From Clostridium folliculivorans (GTDB lineage: Bacteria; Bacillota; Clostridia; Clostridiales; Clostridiaceae), in the NCBI RefSeq assembly GCF_024341905.1, contig NZ_BQXY01000005.1, forward strand, positions 62,001 to 126,000: a DNA stretch of 64,000 nucleotides. Direction: 5' to 3'. A program made the position numbers and the translations under genes. The first letter of the stretch is position 1; each line of letters begins with the position of its first letter. Below the pieces are notes generated by a model. That model ran no database searches. It was not told the DNA's origin and saw only the letters and a program-made list of their open reading frames with translations. Of this stretch, positions 17,984 to 26,059 are shown piece after piece.

Positions 17984-18330
17984 ATTTAGGTGAGTTTGCT
18001 ATCTTTACTGGAAGCTTTGTTATTCTTATATTTTGGCTTGGACAGTCGCTGTGGATATATTTAGACGCACGAAATAGAAATGAGAGATTTGCATTGGGAT
18101 GGGCTATTTTAGCACTATTCAGCGTTCCTGTTTCATTAATAGTCTATCTAATGGTTACGAGAGGAAGAGAAGAAAAGTGTAAAGTTTGTGGGACATATTT
18201 AGAACGAGGATTAACCATATGTACAAATTGTGGTAAAGATGTAGGAAAGATTTGCACAGGTTGTGGAAACATTATGAAGGAAAGTTGGAATTATTGTCCT
18301 AAGTGTAAGACTAAGTACCGAGATAATTAA
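17980..18330 (+). CDS. YxlD-like membrane protein with double zinc ribbon
   Basis: 116 residues: two N-terminal membrane segments (~8-27 and ~40-58) with the WIYLDARNRNE loop seen in YxlD/PLDc_N-type proteins, then a cytoplasmic tail with four Cys pairs (CKVCG, CTNCG, CTGCG, CPKCK) forming two zinc ribbons. B. subtilis YxlD (68 residues) lacks these ribbons, so this is an extended form. Its ATG overlaps the stop of the previous gene, indicating coupled translation. Confidence 0.72.
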   Translation: MNLGEFAIFTGSFVILIFWLGQSLWIYLDARNRNERFALGWAILALFSVPVSLIVYLMVTRGREEKCKVCGTYLERGLTICTNCGKDVGKICTGCGNIMKESWNYCPKCKTKYRDN

Positions 18331-18355
18331 TTTTAATATTTAGGAGGAAATTGAT

Positions 18356-18787
18356 ATGGATATATTTAAAAAGTATAAACTTATATGGATAGTATTTATC
18401 GCAGTGATAATGGTAGTGGCATTAGCAGTTACAGTATTGATAAAGGGTGCATTTAATGGTAAGTTCTATGCCGATAGTTTTAGTGAGAGAGGAGCTTTTG
18501 AAACCTCAACACTTAATTCATGGAATAAGAGTTACAGCTATTTTAATGGTACTGTAAATAAGAGAATAAAAGTTAAGGCTGATGAGGAATTGACTATTAA
18601 GTATTCATCTTCAGTAAAAGAGGGAAACTTGAAAATTGTCTTTTTCAATGAAGAGGATAAAGAAATAAAAAATCTACTTGAAGATAACAGTGGTGTATTT
18701 AAATATACAGCAAAAGAAAAGGGTACTTGCCATATACAAGTTGTAGGAGAAAAAACTAAGGGAGAGTTTAATCTTTCCTGGAAGTGA
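18356..18787 (+). CDS. Hypothetical membrane-anchored protein of the sigma operon
   Basis: 143 residues with one N-terminal membrane helix (~9-29) and an extracytosolic domain of ~110 residues that looks beta-rich. Family not recognised. It is 25 bp after the YxlD-like gene with TAGGAGG before the ATG, so it is the fourth gene of the sigma operon. An outside-facing domain would fit a sensor or a target protein of the system. Confidence 0.7.
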   Translation: MDIFKKYKLIWIVFIAVIMVVALAVTVLIKGAFNGKFYADSFSERGAFETSTLNSWNKSYSYFNGTVNKRIKVKADEELTIKYSSSVKEGNLKIVFFNEEDKEIKNLLEDNSGVFKYTAKEKGTCHIQVVGEKTKGEFNLSWK

Positions 18788-18797
18788 AGCTGATAAA

Positions 18798-18859
18798 GGA
18801 TTCCTATATCGAAACTTAAGTTATACTTGTTCGATAATCCTGGTTTCTGGGGATTATCG
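18798..18859 (+). repeat. Palindromic intergenic element shared with 59091-59150
   Basis: Starts with GGATTCCTATA, then TTAAGTTATACTTGTTCGAT (18816-18835), which matches 59121-59140 at 18 of 20 positions; GGATTCCTATA also precedes that copy. Here it runs into CGATAATCC / GGATTATCG (18832-18859), a 9-bp perfect stem, flanked by TTATAC/GTATAA. No T-run follows. Confidence 0.55.
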
Positions 18860-19056
18860 GGCATGTATAACCTAATAGTTAAATTGGTATCTAATATATT
18901 TTAAATTTATAGAACTGGGATATCTATATGAATATCCATGTAAAATCATAATACAGATTATTACGGTGTATATAATAAATTCTTAGTAAATAAGCAGAAT
19001 AAATGGTATAATCTGATATGAAAATTATTGGTTTAGAGAATTTGGAGGACTTCAAA

Positions 19057-19896
19057 TTGGAAGAAAAATTAGATACAACAGAAGTAATGAATTTTAATAA
19101 CTTAGATAGTGAAAACAAGGTTGTTATAGATAGCAATGAAGAGATATGGAATAAAGAAACCTATAATGCATGGGTTAATAGATTTGGAACACCAGAAGAG
19201 GCAGCAGAGAGAATAAGCAAAAATCCTGAAGGCTTACTTTCTATACTTCATGGTAAGTTTGGTGATGTAAGAGGAAAGAAGATAATGAACTTGATGGGGT
19301 CCAATGGTAATAAGGCTGTTGCATTAGCTTTGCTTGGAGCACAAGTTACTGTAGTTGATTTCTCAGAAGGTAATAAGAGATATGCTTTGGATCTTGCAAA
19401 AGCAGCAGGAGTAACAATAGATTATATAGTATCTGATGTATTAAAGCTGCCAAAGGAACAGTTGTTAGCTAATTATGATATTGTATTTGCTGAGATGGGG
19501 ATACTACATTACTTTACAGATCTTGCTCCATTTATGAAGGTAATTTACGAGCTTCTTGATAAAGACGGTATCGCTTTAATAAGAGATTTTCATCCTATAT
19601 CTACTAAGCTCATAAGTTCTAGAGGTTCAACTGCAAAGGTACGAAAGCATAAGGTAACTGGTGACTATTTTGATACTTCTTTAGAAGAAAAGGATGTATC
19701 TTATCATAAATATTCGGAGAATGACGAACCTAAAAAAGTATTCCTTCGTAGATGGACCCTTGGAGAAATAGTAACAAGTGTTGCTACTTCAGGTCTAGTT
19801 ATTAAAAGTTTAGAAGAAGAACCTAATTTATCTTCAGAAGTGTTTGATAAGGGAATTCCTAAGACTTTCACTATTGTTGCTGAAAGAACTTTATAG
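19057..19896 (+). CDS. Class I SAM-dependent methyltransferase
   Basis: 280 residues. Rossmann motif I is IMNLMGSNGNKAVALALLG followed by the acidic VVDFSEGN, motif II SDVLKLP, and motif III around FAEMGILHYF. The substrate is unknown; distant relatives act on small molecules. The TTG at 19057 is preferred: TTGGAGGAC lies just upstream. The upstream ATG at 19018 would coincide with the start of transcription expected from TATAAT at 19007-19012. Monocistronic with its own terminator. Confidence 0.82.
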   Translation: MEEKLDTTEVMNFNNLDSENKVVIDSNEEIWNKETYNAWVNRFGTPEEAAERISKNPEGLLSILHGKFGDVRGKKIMNLMGSNGNKAVALALLGAQVTVVDFSEGNKRYALDLAKAAGVTIDYIVSDVLKLPKEQLLANYDIVFAEMGILHYFTDLAPFMKVIYELLDKDGIALIRDFHPISTKLISSRGSTAKVRKHKVTGDYFDTSLEEKDVSYHKYSENDEPKKVFLRRWTLGEIVTSVATSGLVIKSLEEEPNLSSEVFDKGIPKTFTIVAERTL

Positions 19897-19902
19897 AAAA
19901 TG

Positions 19903-19963
19903 AAAAAAGATGAAATGAAAATGGAATGTTAAAATATTTCAACAATCATTTCATCTTTTTTTT
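19903..19963. terminator. Bidirectional terminator
   Basis: AAAAAAGATGAAATGA (19903-19918) pairs with TCATTTCATCTTTTTT (19946-19961), giving a T-run on both strands between the convergent methyltransferase and amidohydrolase genes. Confidence 0.85.
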
Positions 19964-19966
19964 ATG

Positions 19967-21163
19967 TTAAATTTCCTTGTTTCTTATAAAGTCTTCTTTA
20001 ATAGCCTTTAAGTTTTCTTTATCTGTGAATAGTGAAAGTGCAGTAATTGCTAAAATCTTAGCGCCTACTATAAGTCCATAATCACCTTCTTGAGATACGG
20101 CAGCTTCTCTAAAATCTACAGTGTGACCAATCAAAGTTTCAGGTCCTATTTTCACATGAGGATGTATAGTTGGTACAACATGGCTTATGTTTCCGACATC
20201 CGTGGATCCAAAACCTTTGTTTTGCTCAGTTGATACTTGTAATCCAAGCAGAGCAGCTTTCTTTATAAATAATTCATCGAAAGTTTTATTGATGAGGATA
20301 TTGTCAACTTTATTTTGAAAAGCAATTATATTGACTTTAGCACCCGTAGCTAAAGCAGCTCCTTGAGCTATATGCTTTATTTTTTCGGTAACTTCATTAC
20401 AAGTTTTTCTTGTAGCTGCTCGTATAAAGAATCTAGCTTTAGCATACTCAGGAATTATATTAGGAGCATCTCCTCCATGAGTTATTATTCCGTGGATTCG
20501 AACATCAGGTGTAACATGCTGTCTTAATGCATTTATTCCATTAAAAAGTGCTATTACAGCATCTAAAGCATTTATACCTTCATGTGGAGATGCCGCTGCG
20601 TGAGCGGGCTTACCTCTAAACTCGAAATCCAATGGATCAACAGCAAGAGAAGGGCTAGTTGGATGATTTTTATTGCCTGGGTGGATTATTAAACTAGCAT
20701 CTACATCAGATAGTAGTCCATGATGTACGAAACTACCTTTAGCGCTTCCATTTTCTCCGCCTTCTTCGGCAGGAGTTCCTAAAACTCTTACTTCACCACC
20801 AATTTCATCTAAAACTTTTGATAATGCTATTGCTGATGCTGTACTTAGAGCGCCGATTATATTATGACCACAAGCGTGACCTAGTCCGGGAAGGGCATCA
20901 TATTCAGCTAAAAACGCAATAGTTGGCCCATCCTTAGGTGATCTTTTACTAGCTATAAAAGCGGTTTCATGGCCGGCGACACCAGTCTCAATATCAAAAC
21001 CTTCTTTAGCCAAGGTATCAGACAGTAAGGCAGAAGCAAAAAATTCTTTGTTTCCAACTTCAGGCTTATGGTGGATACTATGACTTATGTCTATAAATTT
21101 ATTTTTACTTTTTTCTATTTCATCTATAACCTTTAATTCTAAAAAACTTAATTTACTACTCAA
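19967..21163 (-). CDS. M20-family amidohydrolase (AbgB/HmrA-like)
   Basis: 398-residue metal-dependent amidase/aminoacylase. Metal ligands appear in HACGHN, PAEEGGENG, HPGNKNHP and the C-terminal HVKIGPETLIGHTVDF region, with the dimerisation lid domain around residues 185-300. Such enzymes deacylate N-acyl amino acids or cleave p-aminobenzoyl-glutamate. It starts 117 bp after the YbaK-type gene, which lies behind a SAM-I riboswitch, on the same strand with no clear terminator between, so it may be co-expressed under methionine control. That would favour a sulfur-related N-acyl substrate, but this is inference. Confidence 0.87.
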   Translation of the reverse strand: MSSKLSFLELKVIDEIEKSKNKFIDISHSIHHKPEVGNKEFFASALLSDTLAKEGFDIETGVAGHETAFIASKRSPKDGPTIAFLAEYDALPGLGHACGHNIIGALSTASAIALSKVLDEIGGEVRVLGTPAEEGGENGSAKGSFVHHGLLSDVDASLIIHPGNKNHPTSPSLAVDPLDFEFRGKPAHAAASPHEGINALDAVIALFNGINALRQHVTPDVRIHGIITHGGDAPNIIPEYAKARFFIRAATRKTCNEVTEKIKHIAQGAALATGAKVNIIAFQNKVDNILINKTFDELFIKKAALLGLQVSTEQNKGFGSTDVGNISHVVPTIHPHVKIGPETLIGHTVDFREAAVSQEGDYGLIVGAKILAITALSLFTDKENLKAIKEDFIRNKEI

Positions 21164-21280
21164 TTTAATTTCCCCCTTTTTATAAAATGTTGCCCCATAA
21201 ACTTTAAGTATAGAGTGTCATAACTTAGTAGTTGAAGTTAGAGCTCTATGGTACTATTTTTATATTTATATGTTTTGTAT

Positions 21281-21742
21281 TTAAACTTGGCATACATCAA
21301 TCCATAATGCTTTAGTAAGTTTCTCTATATCGTTAGGAGTTATCTTCAGTGCTACATTGTGTGCACCGGCTGCTGGATACACATGTTCAAAGTCTCTTAT
21401 AGAGATATCTAAGTATATGTCAAGTTTGTTTTTTAAACCAAAAGGACAAACTCCACCAACTGGATGGCCAGTTACGTTAAGCACTTCATCATGATTCAAC
21501 ATTTTGGCTTTAAGATTAAAATGGTGTTTATACTTTTTGTTATCTATTTTTGCATCTCCTCGAGTTACAACAAGAATATCCCTGTCTTTAAGTTTGAAGG
21601 CTAAGGTCTTTGCAATATACTGAGGATCAATACCTAAAGTTTTTGCGGCAAGTTCAACAGTAGCTCCACTGGATTCCAGTTCGAAAACTGGATCTTCCAA
21701 ACTATTTGTTAAAAAATAATTTCGTACACTTTCAATACTCAT
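21281..21742 (-). CDS. YbaK/ProX-type Cys-tRNA(Pro) deacylase-like protein
   Basis: 153-residue aminoacyl-tRNA editing-domain protein. Signature blocks are TLAFKLKDRDILVVTRGDAKID with the conserved Lys and VGGVCPFGLKNKLDIYLD (GGxSPxG-type loop, here GGVCPFG). Relatives hydrolyse Cys-tRNA(Pro) or other mischarged tRNAs. A SAM-I riboswitch and terminator at 21803-21991 lie directly upstream on the same strand, so expression should rise when SAM is low. This is an unusual gene for that control. Confidence 0.88.
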   Translation of the reverse strand: MSIESVRNYFLTNSLEDPVFELESSGATVELAAKTLGIDPQYIAKTLAFKLKDRDILVVTRGDAKIDNKKYKHHFNLKAKMLNHDEVLNVTGHPVGGVCPFGLKNKLDIYLDISIRDFEHVYPAAGAHNVALKITPNDIEKLTKALWIDVCQV

Positions 21743-21802
21743 TTTTACACCTCGGTTTATTTAGTTAAACAGCAAGTGTTTTATAGTTTAGAAACTACAA
21801 AA

Positions 21803-21838
21803 ACAAAAAAATCTTCATCCACGAATGGAAGAAGATTT
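21803..21838 (-). terminator. SAM-riboswitch terminator before ybaK-like gene
   Basis: Read on the minus strand, AATCTTC plus TCC pair with GGA plus GAAGATT (one mismatch), followed by a T7 run and more T. It is the expression platform of the riboswitch at 21881-21991. Confidence 0.82.
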
Positions 21839-21880
21839 AAAATGCATGCCTATTAAGGCCTATATTTTAAGTAACATCTT

Positions 21881-21991
21881 CCCCATCTTTCAGAAATAAA
21901 ACTCCTGTTGGATTTAGCACCGTGCATGCAAATGAAACATGTTGGTTGCTGAGACATCTTAGGGCCATTCCCTCCGTCTCTCTTGATAAGG
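21881..21991 (-). promoter_or_regulatory. SAM-I (S-box) riboswitch aptamer, minus strand
   Basis: On the minus strand it reads CCTTATCAAGAGAG, GGAGGGAATGGCCC, CAGCAACC, GGTGCTAAATCC and CTGAAAGATGGGG in that order, the S-box core. P1 is closed by CCTTATC with GATGGGG using two G-U pairs. It controls the YbaK-type gene and probably the M20 amidohydrolase. Confidence 0.93.
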
Positions 21992-22340
21992 TATTTACTG
22001 TTTAATCAATATTGATTTGTATATTTTATTTAAATTCAACTTTATCATGCATGACAAGTTTGATTTAAATAGAATTATAGACGCAAAAATTTTCCATGTC
22101 AAGGTATGTTACTAAACTTATTGAATTACTAAGAAAAAATTAATTTCATGAATTACTAAGTATTTTTTAGCATATGAATATAGAGATATATATTAGGCTA
22201 AATTCAAGTTTAAACATGATTAAACTAAAATTTTTTTGAAAAATTTTTAAAGTATAAATAAATATATATTATATATTTATTTAAATGCTTTAAGGTGAAA
22301 CTAAAGGTAGTCTTTTTACAAAAATATCTAAAATTTGGTA

Positions 22341-22369
22341 TTGACAGTTAAAAAAATCATAACTATAAT
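22341..22369 (+). promoter_or_regulatory. Consensus promoter of the metNIQ operon
   Basis: TTGACA (22341-22346), 17-bp spacer, TATAAT (22364-22369): a perfect sigma-A promoter. Transcription should begin near 22376, 30 bp before the riboswitch. Confidence 0.9.
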
Positions 22370-22405
22370 TGGTTTCAAGCCGAAGTTATAAAAAACGAAT
22401 ATGAT

Positions 22406-22516
22406 CCTTATCTAGAGAAACTGAGGGACTGGCCCGATGAAGTTTCAGCAACCGGCGTGTGTTCATTTATTCGCAAGGTGCTAATTCCTGCAGACTTATG
22501 TGTCTGAAAGATAAGG
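22406..22516 (+). promoter_or_regulatory. SAM-I (S-box) riboswitch aptamer, plus strand
   Basis: CCTTATCTAGAGA, GAGGGACTGGCCCGATGAA, CAGCAACC, AAGGTGCTAATTCC and CTGAAAGATAAGG appear in S-box order. P1 (CCTTATC/GATAAGG) is perfect. It precedes an intrinsic terminator and the methionine ABC transporter genes. Confidence 0.97.
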
Positions 22517-22558
22517 AAAGATGCTACTTGTGAATTACTCGTATTTGGGTTGTTTACT

Positions 22559-22593
22559 AAGTCCTCTTTCCTTATTGGAAAGAGGACTTTTTT
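22559..22593 (+). terminator. SAM-riboswitch terminator before metN
   Basis: AAGTCCTCTTTCC and GGAAAGAGGACTT form a 13-bp stem with a 5-nt loop and a T6 tail. It would stop transcription when SAM is bound. Confidence 0.95.
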
Positions 22594-22622
22594 ATCGACT
22601 TTTTAGTAAAGGGGGAAATAAA

Positions 22623-23681
22623 ATGATTTGGTTAAAGAATGTATCAAAGACTTATCACTCCAAAGATGGCAAAGTAGAAGCTGTAAAGAATGTAAACCTG
22701 CATGTTGAATCTGGTAAGATTGTTGGAATAATAGGTTACAGCGGAGCAGGAAAGAGTACTTTGATTAGATGTATAAATTTACTCGAAAAACCTACCAGTG
22801 GCGAAGTTATTGTTAGTGATAAGGATTTAACGAAACTATCACAAAGAGAGCTTAGGAAAAGCAGAGAAAAGATAGGTATGATATTTCAACACTTCAACCT
22901 TATGAGAAGTAGAGATGTTTTTGAAAATGTAGCATATCCGTTAAAAGGAAAAGGACTAAATAGAGAGCGGATAAAAGAAAAAGTTGAAAGCTTACTAAAT
23001 CTAGTTGGTTTGAATGATAAGGTAAGAGCATATCCCTCCCAGTTAAGTGGAGGTCAAAAACAAAGAGTTGCAATAGCGAGAGCTCTTGCAAATGATCCAC
23101 AGGTACTTTTATGTGATGAAGCTACTTCTGCTCTTGATCCTGAAACAACACACTCAATACTTAGTCTATTAAAAGAAATAAATGAAAAATTAGGACTCAC
23201 TATAGTCTTAATAACTCATCAGATGGAAGTAGTTAAGGAAATATGTCATGAGGTAGCAGTGATGGATAAAGGAGAAGTGGTTGAAGAGGGAAATTTAGTG
23301 CAGATATTCTCAGAACCAAAAGCTCAAATGACTAAAAATTTTGTTTCAACAATTTTTAAATATGATAAAATCTATGAACTCCTAAATAGCAATTCTTTCA
23401 TTGGAGAACTTACAGAGGAAGAAATTATAGCTAAGATATCTTTTGTAGGACAGAATACAGGTCAGGCCTTCATTTCAAAGCTTTCTAGAAAGTTTAAGGT
23501 AGATGCAAGTATACTTTTTGGAAATATAGAGATCATTCAGCAGATTCCAGTAGGAAATTTGATTGTAAAACTAAATGGTGCAAGAGAAGGTATTAGATCA
23601 GCCTTTGACTATTTAGAAGAGAAAAACGTACATGTGGAGGTGATACGAGATGCTTCAAGTCTTACAAAGTCTTATGCCTAA
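22623..23681 (+). CDS. metN: Methionine ABC transporter ATP-binding protein
   Basis: 352 residues. Walker A GYSGAGKST, signature LSGGQKQRVA, Walker B VLLCDEATSALDP, switch His in ITHQME, and a C-terminal NIL domain (~265-350) that binds methionine and inhibits transport. The start at 22623 follows AAAGGGGG; an in-frame upstream extension from 22521 runs through the riboswitch terminator and is not real. It forms an operon with metI (32-bp overlap) and metQ under the S-box. Confidence 0.97.
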   Translation: MIWLKNVSKTYHSKDGKVEAVKNVNLHVESGKIVGIIGYSGAGKSTLIRCINLLEKPTSGEVIVSDKDLTKLSQRELRKSREKIGMIFQHFNLMRSRDVFENVAYPLKGKGLNRERIKEKVESLLNLVGLNDKVRAYPSQLSGGQKQRVAIARALANDPQVLLCDEATSALDPETTHSILSLLKEINEKLGLTIVLITHQMEVVKEICHEVAVMDKGEVVEEGNLVQIFSEPKAQMTKNFVSTIFKYDKIYELLNSNSFIGELTEEEIIAKISFVGQNTGQAFISKLSRKFKVDASILFGNIEIIQQIPVGNLIVKLNGAREGIRSAFDYLEEKNVHVEVIRDASSLTKSYA

Positions 23682-24330
23682 TGTAATAGAATTATTTCCA
23701 GATATGATAAAGGCATTAGGTGAAACCTTGCTTATGGTTCTTATCGCAGGAAGTATATCCACAGCAATAGGGCTTCCTATAGGCGTCACTCTTGTAGTGA
23801 CAAGACCAGGAAATATACTTGAAAACAAAGTCATATATAGTATTTTAGGCAAGATAATAAATATATTTAGGTCTATACCTTTTGTTATACTTTTGGCAGC
23901 TATTATACCATTAACACGGTTTGTAGTTGGAACAACAATTGGTCTCAAAGGAGCGATAGTTCCACTGGTTTTAGGGTCTGTACCTTTTGTAGCAAGACAG
24001 ATAGAATCAGCACTTTTAGATATTGATAGTGGAGTAATAGAGGCTGCGCAAGCTATGGGTTCAAGTGCTTTTGAGATAATATATAGAATCTTTCTTAAAG
24101 AAGGACTTCCGGGAATAGTCTATGCACTTACAATAACTACAGTTAGTCTAATTGGTTTTTCTGCAGTGGCTGGAACTGTTGGAGGAGGAGGGCTTGGAGA
24201 TTTTGCTATAAGATATGGATATCAATATTTTAAAACTGATATCATGGTAGCAACAATAATAATCCTTTTAGTTTTAGTTAATGGAATACAAAGTTTTGGG
24301 GAGCTTTTATTAAGAAGATTAAAGCATTAA
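23650..24330 (+). CDS. metI: Methionine ABC transporter permease
   Basis: 226 residues, five or so TM helices, with the permease EAA-type loop (ALLDIDSGVIEAAQAMGSS) that docks on MetN. Its ATG, behind GGAGGTG, lies inside the 3' end of metN in another frame, so the two are translationally coupled. The GTVGGGGLGDFA motif is typical of MetI. Confidence 0.97.
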   Translation: MLQVLQSLMPNVIELFPDMIKALGETLLMVLIAGSISTAIGLPIGVTLVVTRPGNILENKVIYSILGKIINIFRSIPFVILLAAIIPLTRFVVGTTIGLKGAIVPLVLGSVPFVARQIESALLDIDSGVIEAAQAMGSSAFEIIYRIFLKEGLPGIVYALTITTVSLIGFSAVAGTVGGGGLGDFAIRYGYQYFKTDIMVATIIILLVLVNGIQSFGELLLRRLKH

Positions 24331-24382
24331 TTTATATAAATAAAGAGACTAAATAAAAATATAAAATAGGGGGCATTTTATT

Positions 24383-25210
24383 ATGAATATAAAAAGAATA
24401 GGGGCAATAGCAATAGCATTAACAATTGGGGCAACAGCATTAGCAGGATGTGGAGCAAAATCAGCTTCTGGAGAAAAGAAGAAGGAAGTTATAAAACTTG
24501 GGGTGACAGGAGATGATCACAGAGTATGGGACAATGTGAAAGAGAGGTTAGCAAAAGAAAATATACAGTTAGATATCGTGACTTTTAGTGACTACGTAAG
24601 GCCTAATCAAGCTCTAAACGATGGAGATATTGATGCAAATGCATTTCAGACTATAGCTTATTTTGATCAATTTAAAAAGGATCATAACTTAGATTTAACT
24701 TCTATAGGTTATACTGTCTTAGCTCCAATGGGGATATATTCAAAGAAAATTAAAGATATAAAGACTTTGAAGGATGGAGCAAAGGTAGCTATTCCTAATG
24801 ATGCAACTAATGAAGGAAGGGCGCTTTTATTATTACAGGATGCAGGTCTAATCAAGCTTAAGGAGGGCACAGGAATTAAGCCAACATTTAAGGATATTGT
24901 TGGAAATACTAAAAAGCTTAATATAACAGAGTTAGTTGCAACGCAAATTCCAAGATCAATTGAGGATGTTGATATAGCCGTTATAAATAATGGAGTAGCT
25001 GTTGATGCTGGTTATGCTCCGTTAAAGGATTCTATTTATATAGAGGATACTAAGAAGGAAAGTTCAAAAAATTACTTTAATCTTATAGCTGTGAGAACAA
25101 AGGATAAGGATAGCACACTCTTAAAGAGGCTTGTAGAAGTATATCAAACTGACGAAACCAAGAAAGTTATAGAAGAAACAACAAAGGGTTCATCTATACC
25201 AGTGTTTTAA
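24383..25210 (+). CDS. metQ: Methionine-binding lipoprotein
   Basis: 275-residue NlpA-family substrate-binding lipoprotein. The signal peptide ends in the lipobox LAGCG (Cys22). Conserved blocks LGVTGDDHRVWD, DGDIDANAFQT and the hinge region VAIPNDATNEGRALLLL are typical of MetQ. Last gene of metNIQ; an 11-bp hairpin at 25281-25307 ends the operon. RBS ATAGGGGGC. Confidence 0.97.
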   Translation: MNIKRIGAIAIALTIGATALAGCGAKSASGEKKKEVIKLGVTGDDHRVWDNVKERLAKENIQLDIVTFSDYVRPNQALNDGDIDANAFQTIAYFDQFKKDHNLDLTSIGYTVLAPMGIYSKKIKDIKTLKDGAKVAIPNDATNEGRALLLLQDAGLIKLKEGTGIKPTFKDIVGNTKKLNITELVATQIPRSIEDVDIAVINNGVAVDAGYAPLKDSIYIEDTKKESSKNYFNLIAVRTKDKDSTLLKRLVEVYQTDETKKVIEETTKGSSIPVF

Positions 25211-25280
25211 TTATAAAGCAAACTTTCAATTATGTTTATTAAGAGGGTAAATAATTATAGATAGAAATTTATAGAGGGTG

Positions 25281-25307
25281 AAAGAAGAGGGGGAATCCCT
25301 CTTCTTT
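25281..25307 (+). terminator. Terminator of metNIQ
   Basis: AAAGAAGAGGG / CCCTCTTCTTT with loop GGAAT, followed by GATATTT. It lies between the convergent metQ and DHFR-family genes. Confidence 0.8.
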
Positions 25308-25324
25308 GATATTTAAGAGAAATT

Positions 25325-25855
25325 TTACTTCAACCCATAATGTAGTTCAGCAAACTGATTAAATTTTCTTATGTTTTTAAGTCTTAGTTCTAACTCAAAA
25401 TCAATTTCTTTAAACAAAGGAATGCCTTTTCCAATTATAGTTGGAGCAACTGTAATTATAAATTCGTCAACTAATCTTTCTTTTATAAAATAATGTAATA
25501 GATCGCCGCCGCCTTCTACCCATATGTTTCCACTATTAGAGTTCTTAAGCTTATTAATAAAAGAAACCACATCTTCATTTATAAATTGCACATTTTCATT
25601 TTTTCCTACCAAAGTGTTAGAGAATACATAACAGGACTTATCTTTATAAGGAAAGTTACCCTTTTCATTTGTTATTATCCAATCATAAGTTTTTCTACCC
25701 ATAATAATAGTATCTATGGTTTCATAGAACTCTGAGTAACCATTATCACCTTCACCCTCTACTTTAAATAGCCATTCTAGGCCATCATCAGGTGTGGCAA
25801 TATAACCATCCAGGCTAGTTGCAATATATAGGTATACTTTACTTTTATTATCCAT
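25325..25855 (-). CDS. DHFR-family (RibD C-terminal domain) reductase
   Basis: 176 residues resembling the YwjB/YyaP group: N-terminal YIATSLDGYIA, TIIMGRKTYDW (NADPH-binding Gly/Arg) and WVEGGGDLLHYF. Such proteins are NADPH-dependent reductases of uncertain substrate, related to RibD and dihydrofolate reductase. Monocistronic, with AAGGAG before the ATG. There is no sign that it is the main DHFR. Confidence 0.85.
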   Translation of the reverse strand: MDNKSKVYLYIATSLDGYIATPDDGLEWLFKVEGEGDNGYSEFYETIDTIIMGRKTYDWIITNEKGNFPYKDKSCYVFSNTLVGKNENVQFINEDVVSFINKLKNSNSGNIWVEGGGDLLHYFIKERLVDEFIITVAPTIIGKGIPLFKEIDFELELRLKNIRKFNQFAELHYGLK

Positions 25856-26059
25856 AATTACTTCACTCCTTCATATTTATAGAGTACTTTGAAAAATTAA
25901 ATTTTCATAAAAGGGTTTATCTTATTATAACAATAGTATTCCGAGTATAGCTATTAATTATCTATATTGCAAGTATTACTTTACCTATAAAATCCAAGTA
26001 TAAAGTAGTATAATAGATGTTAAAAGTAATTTGATACAGTAAGAAAAGGGGGCATTTTG

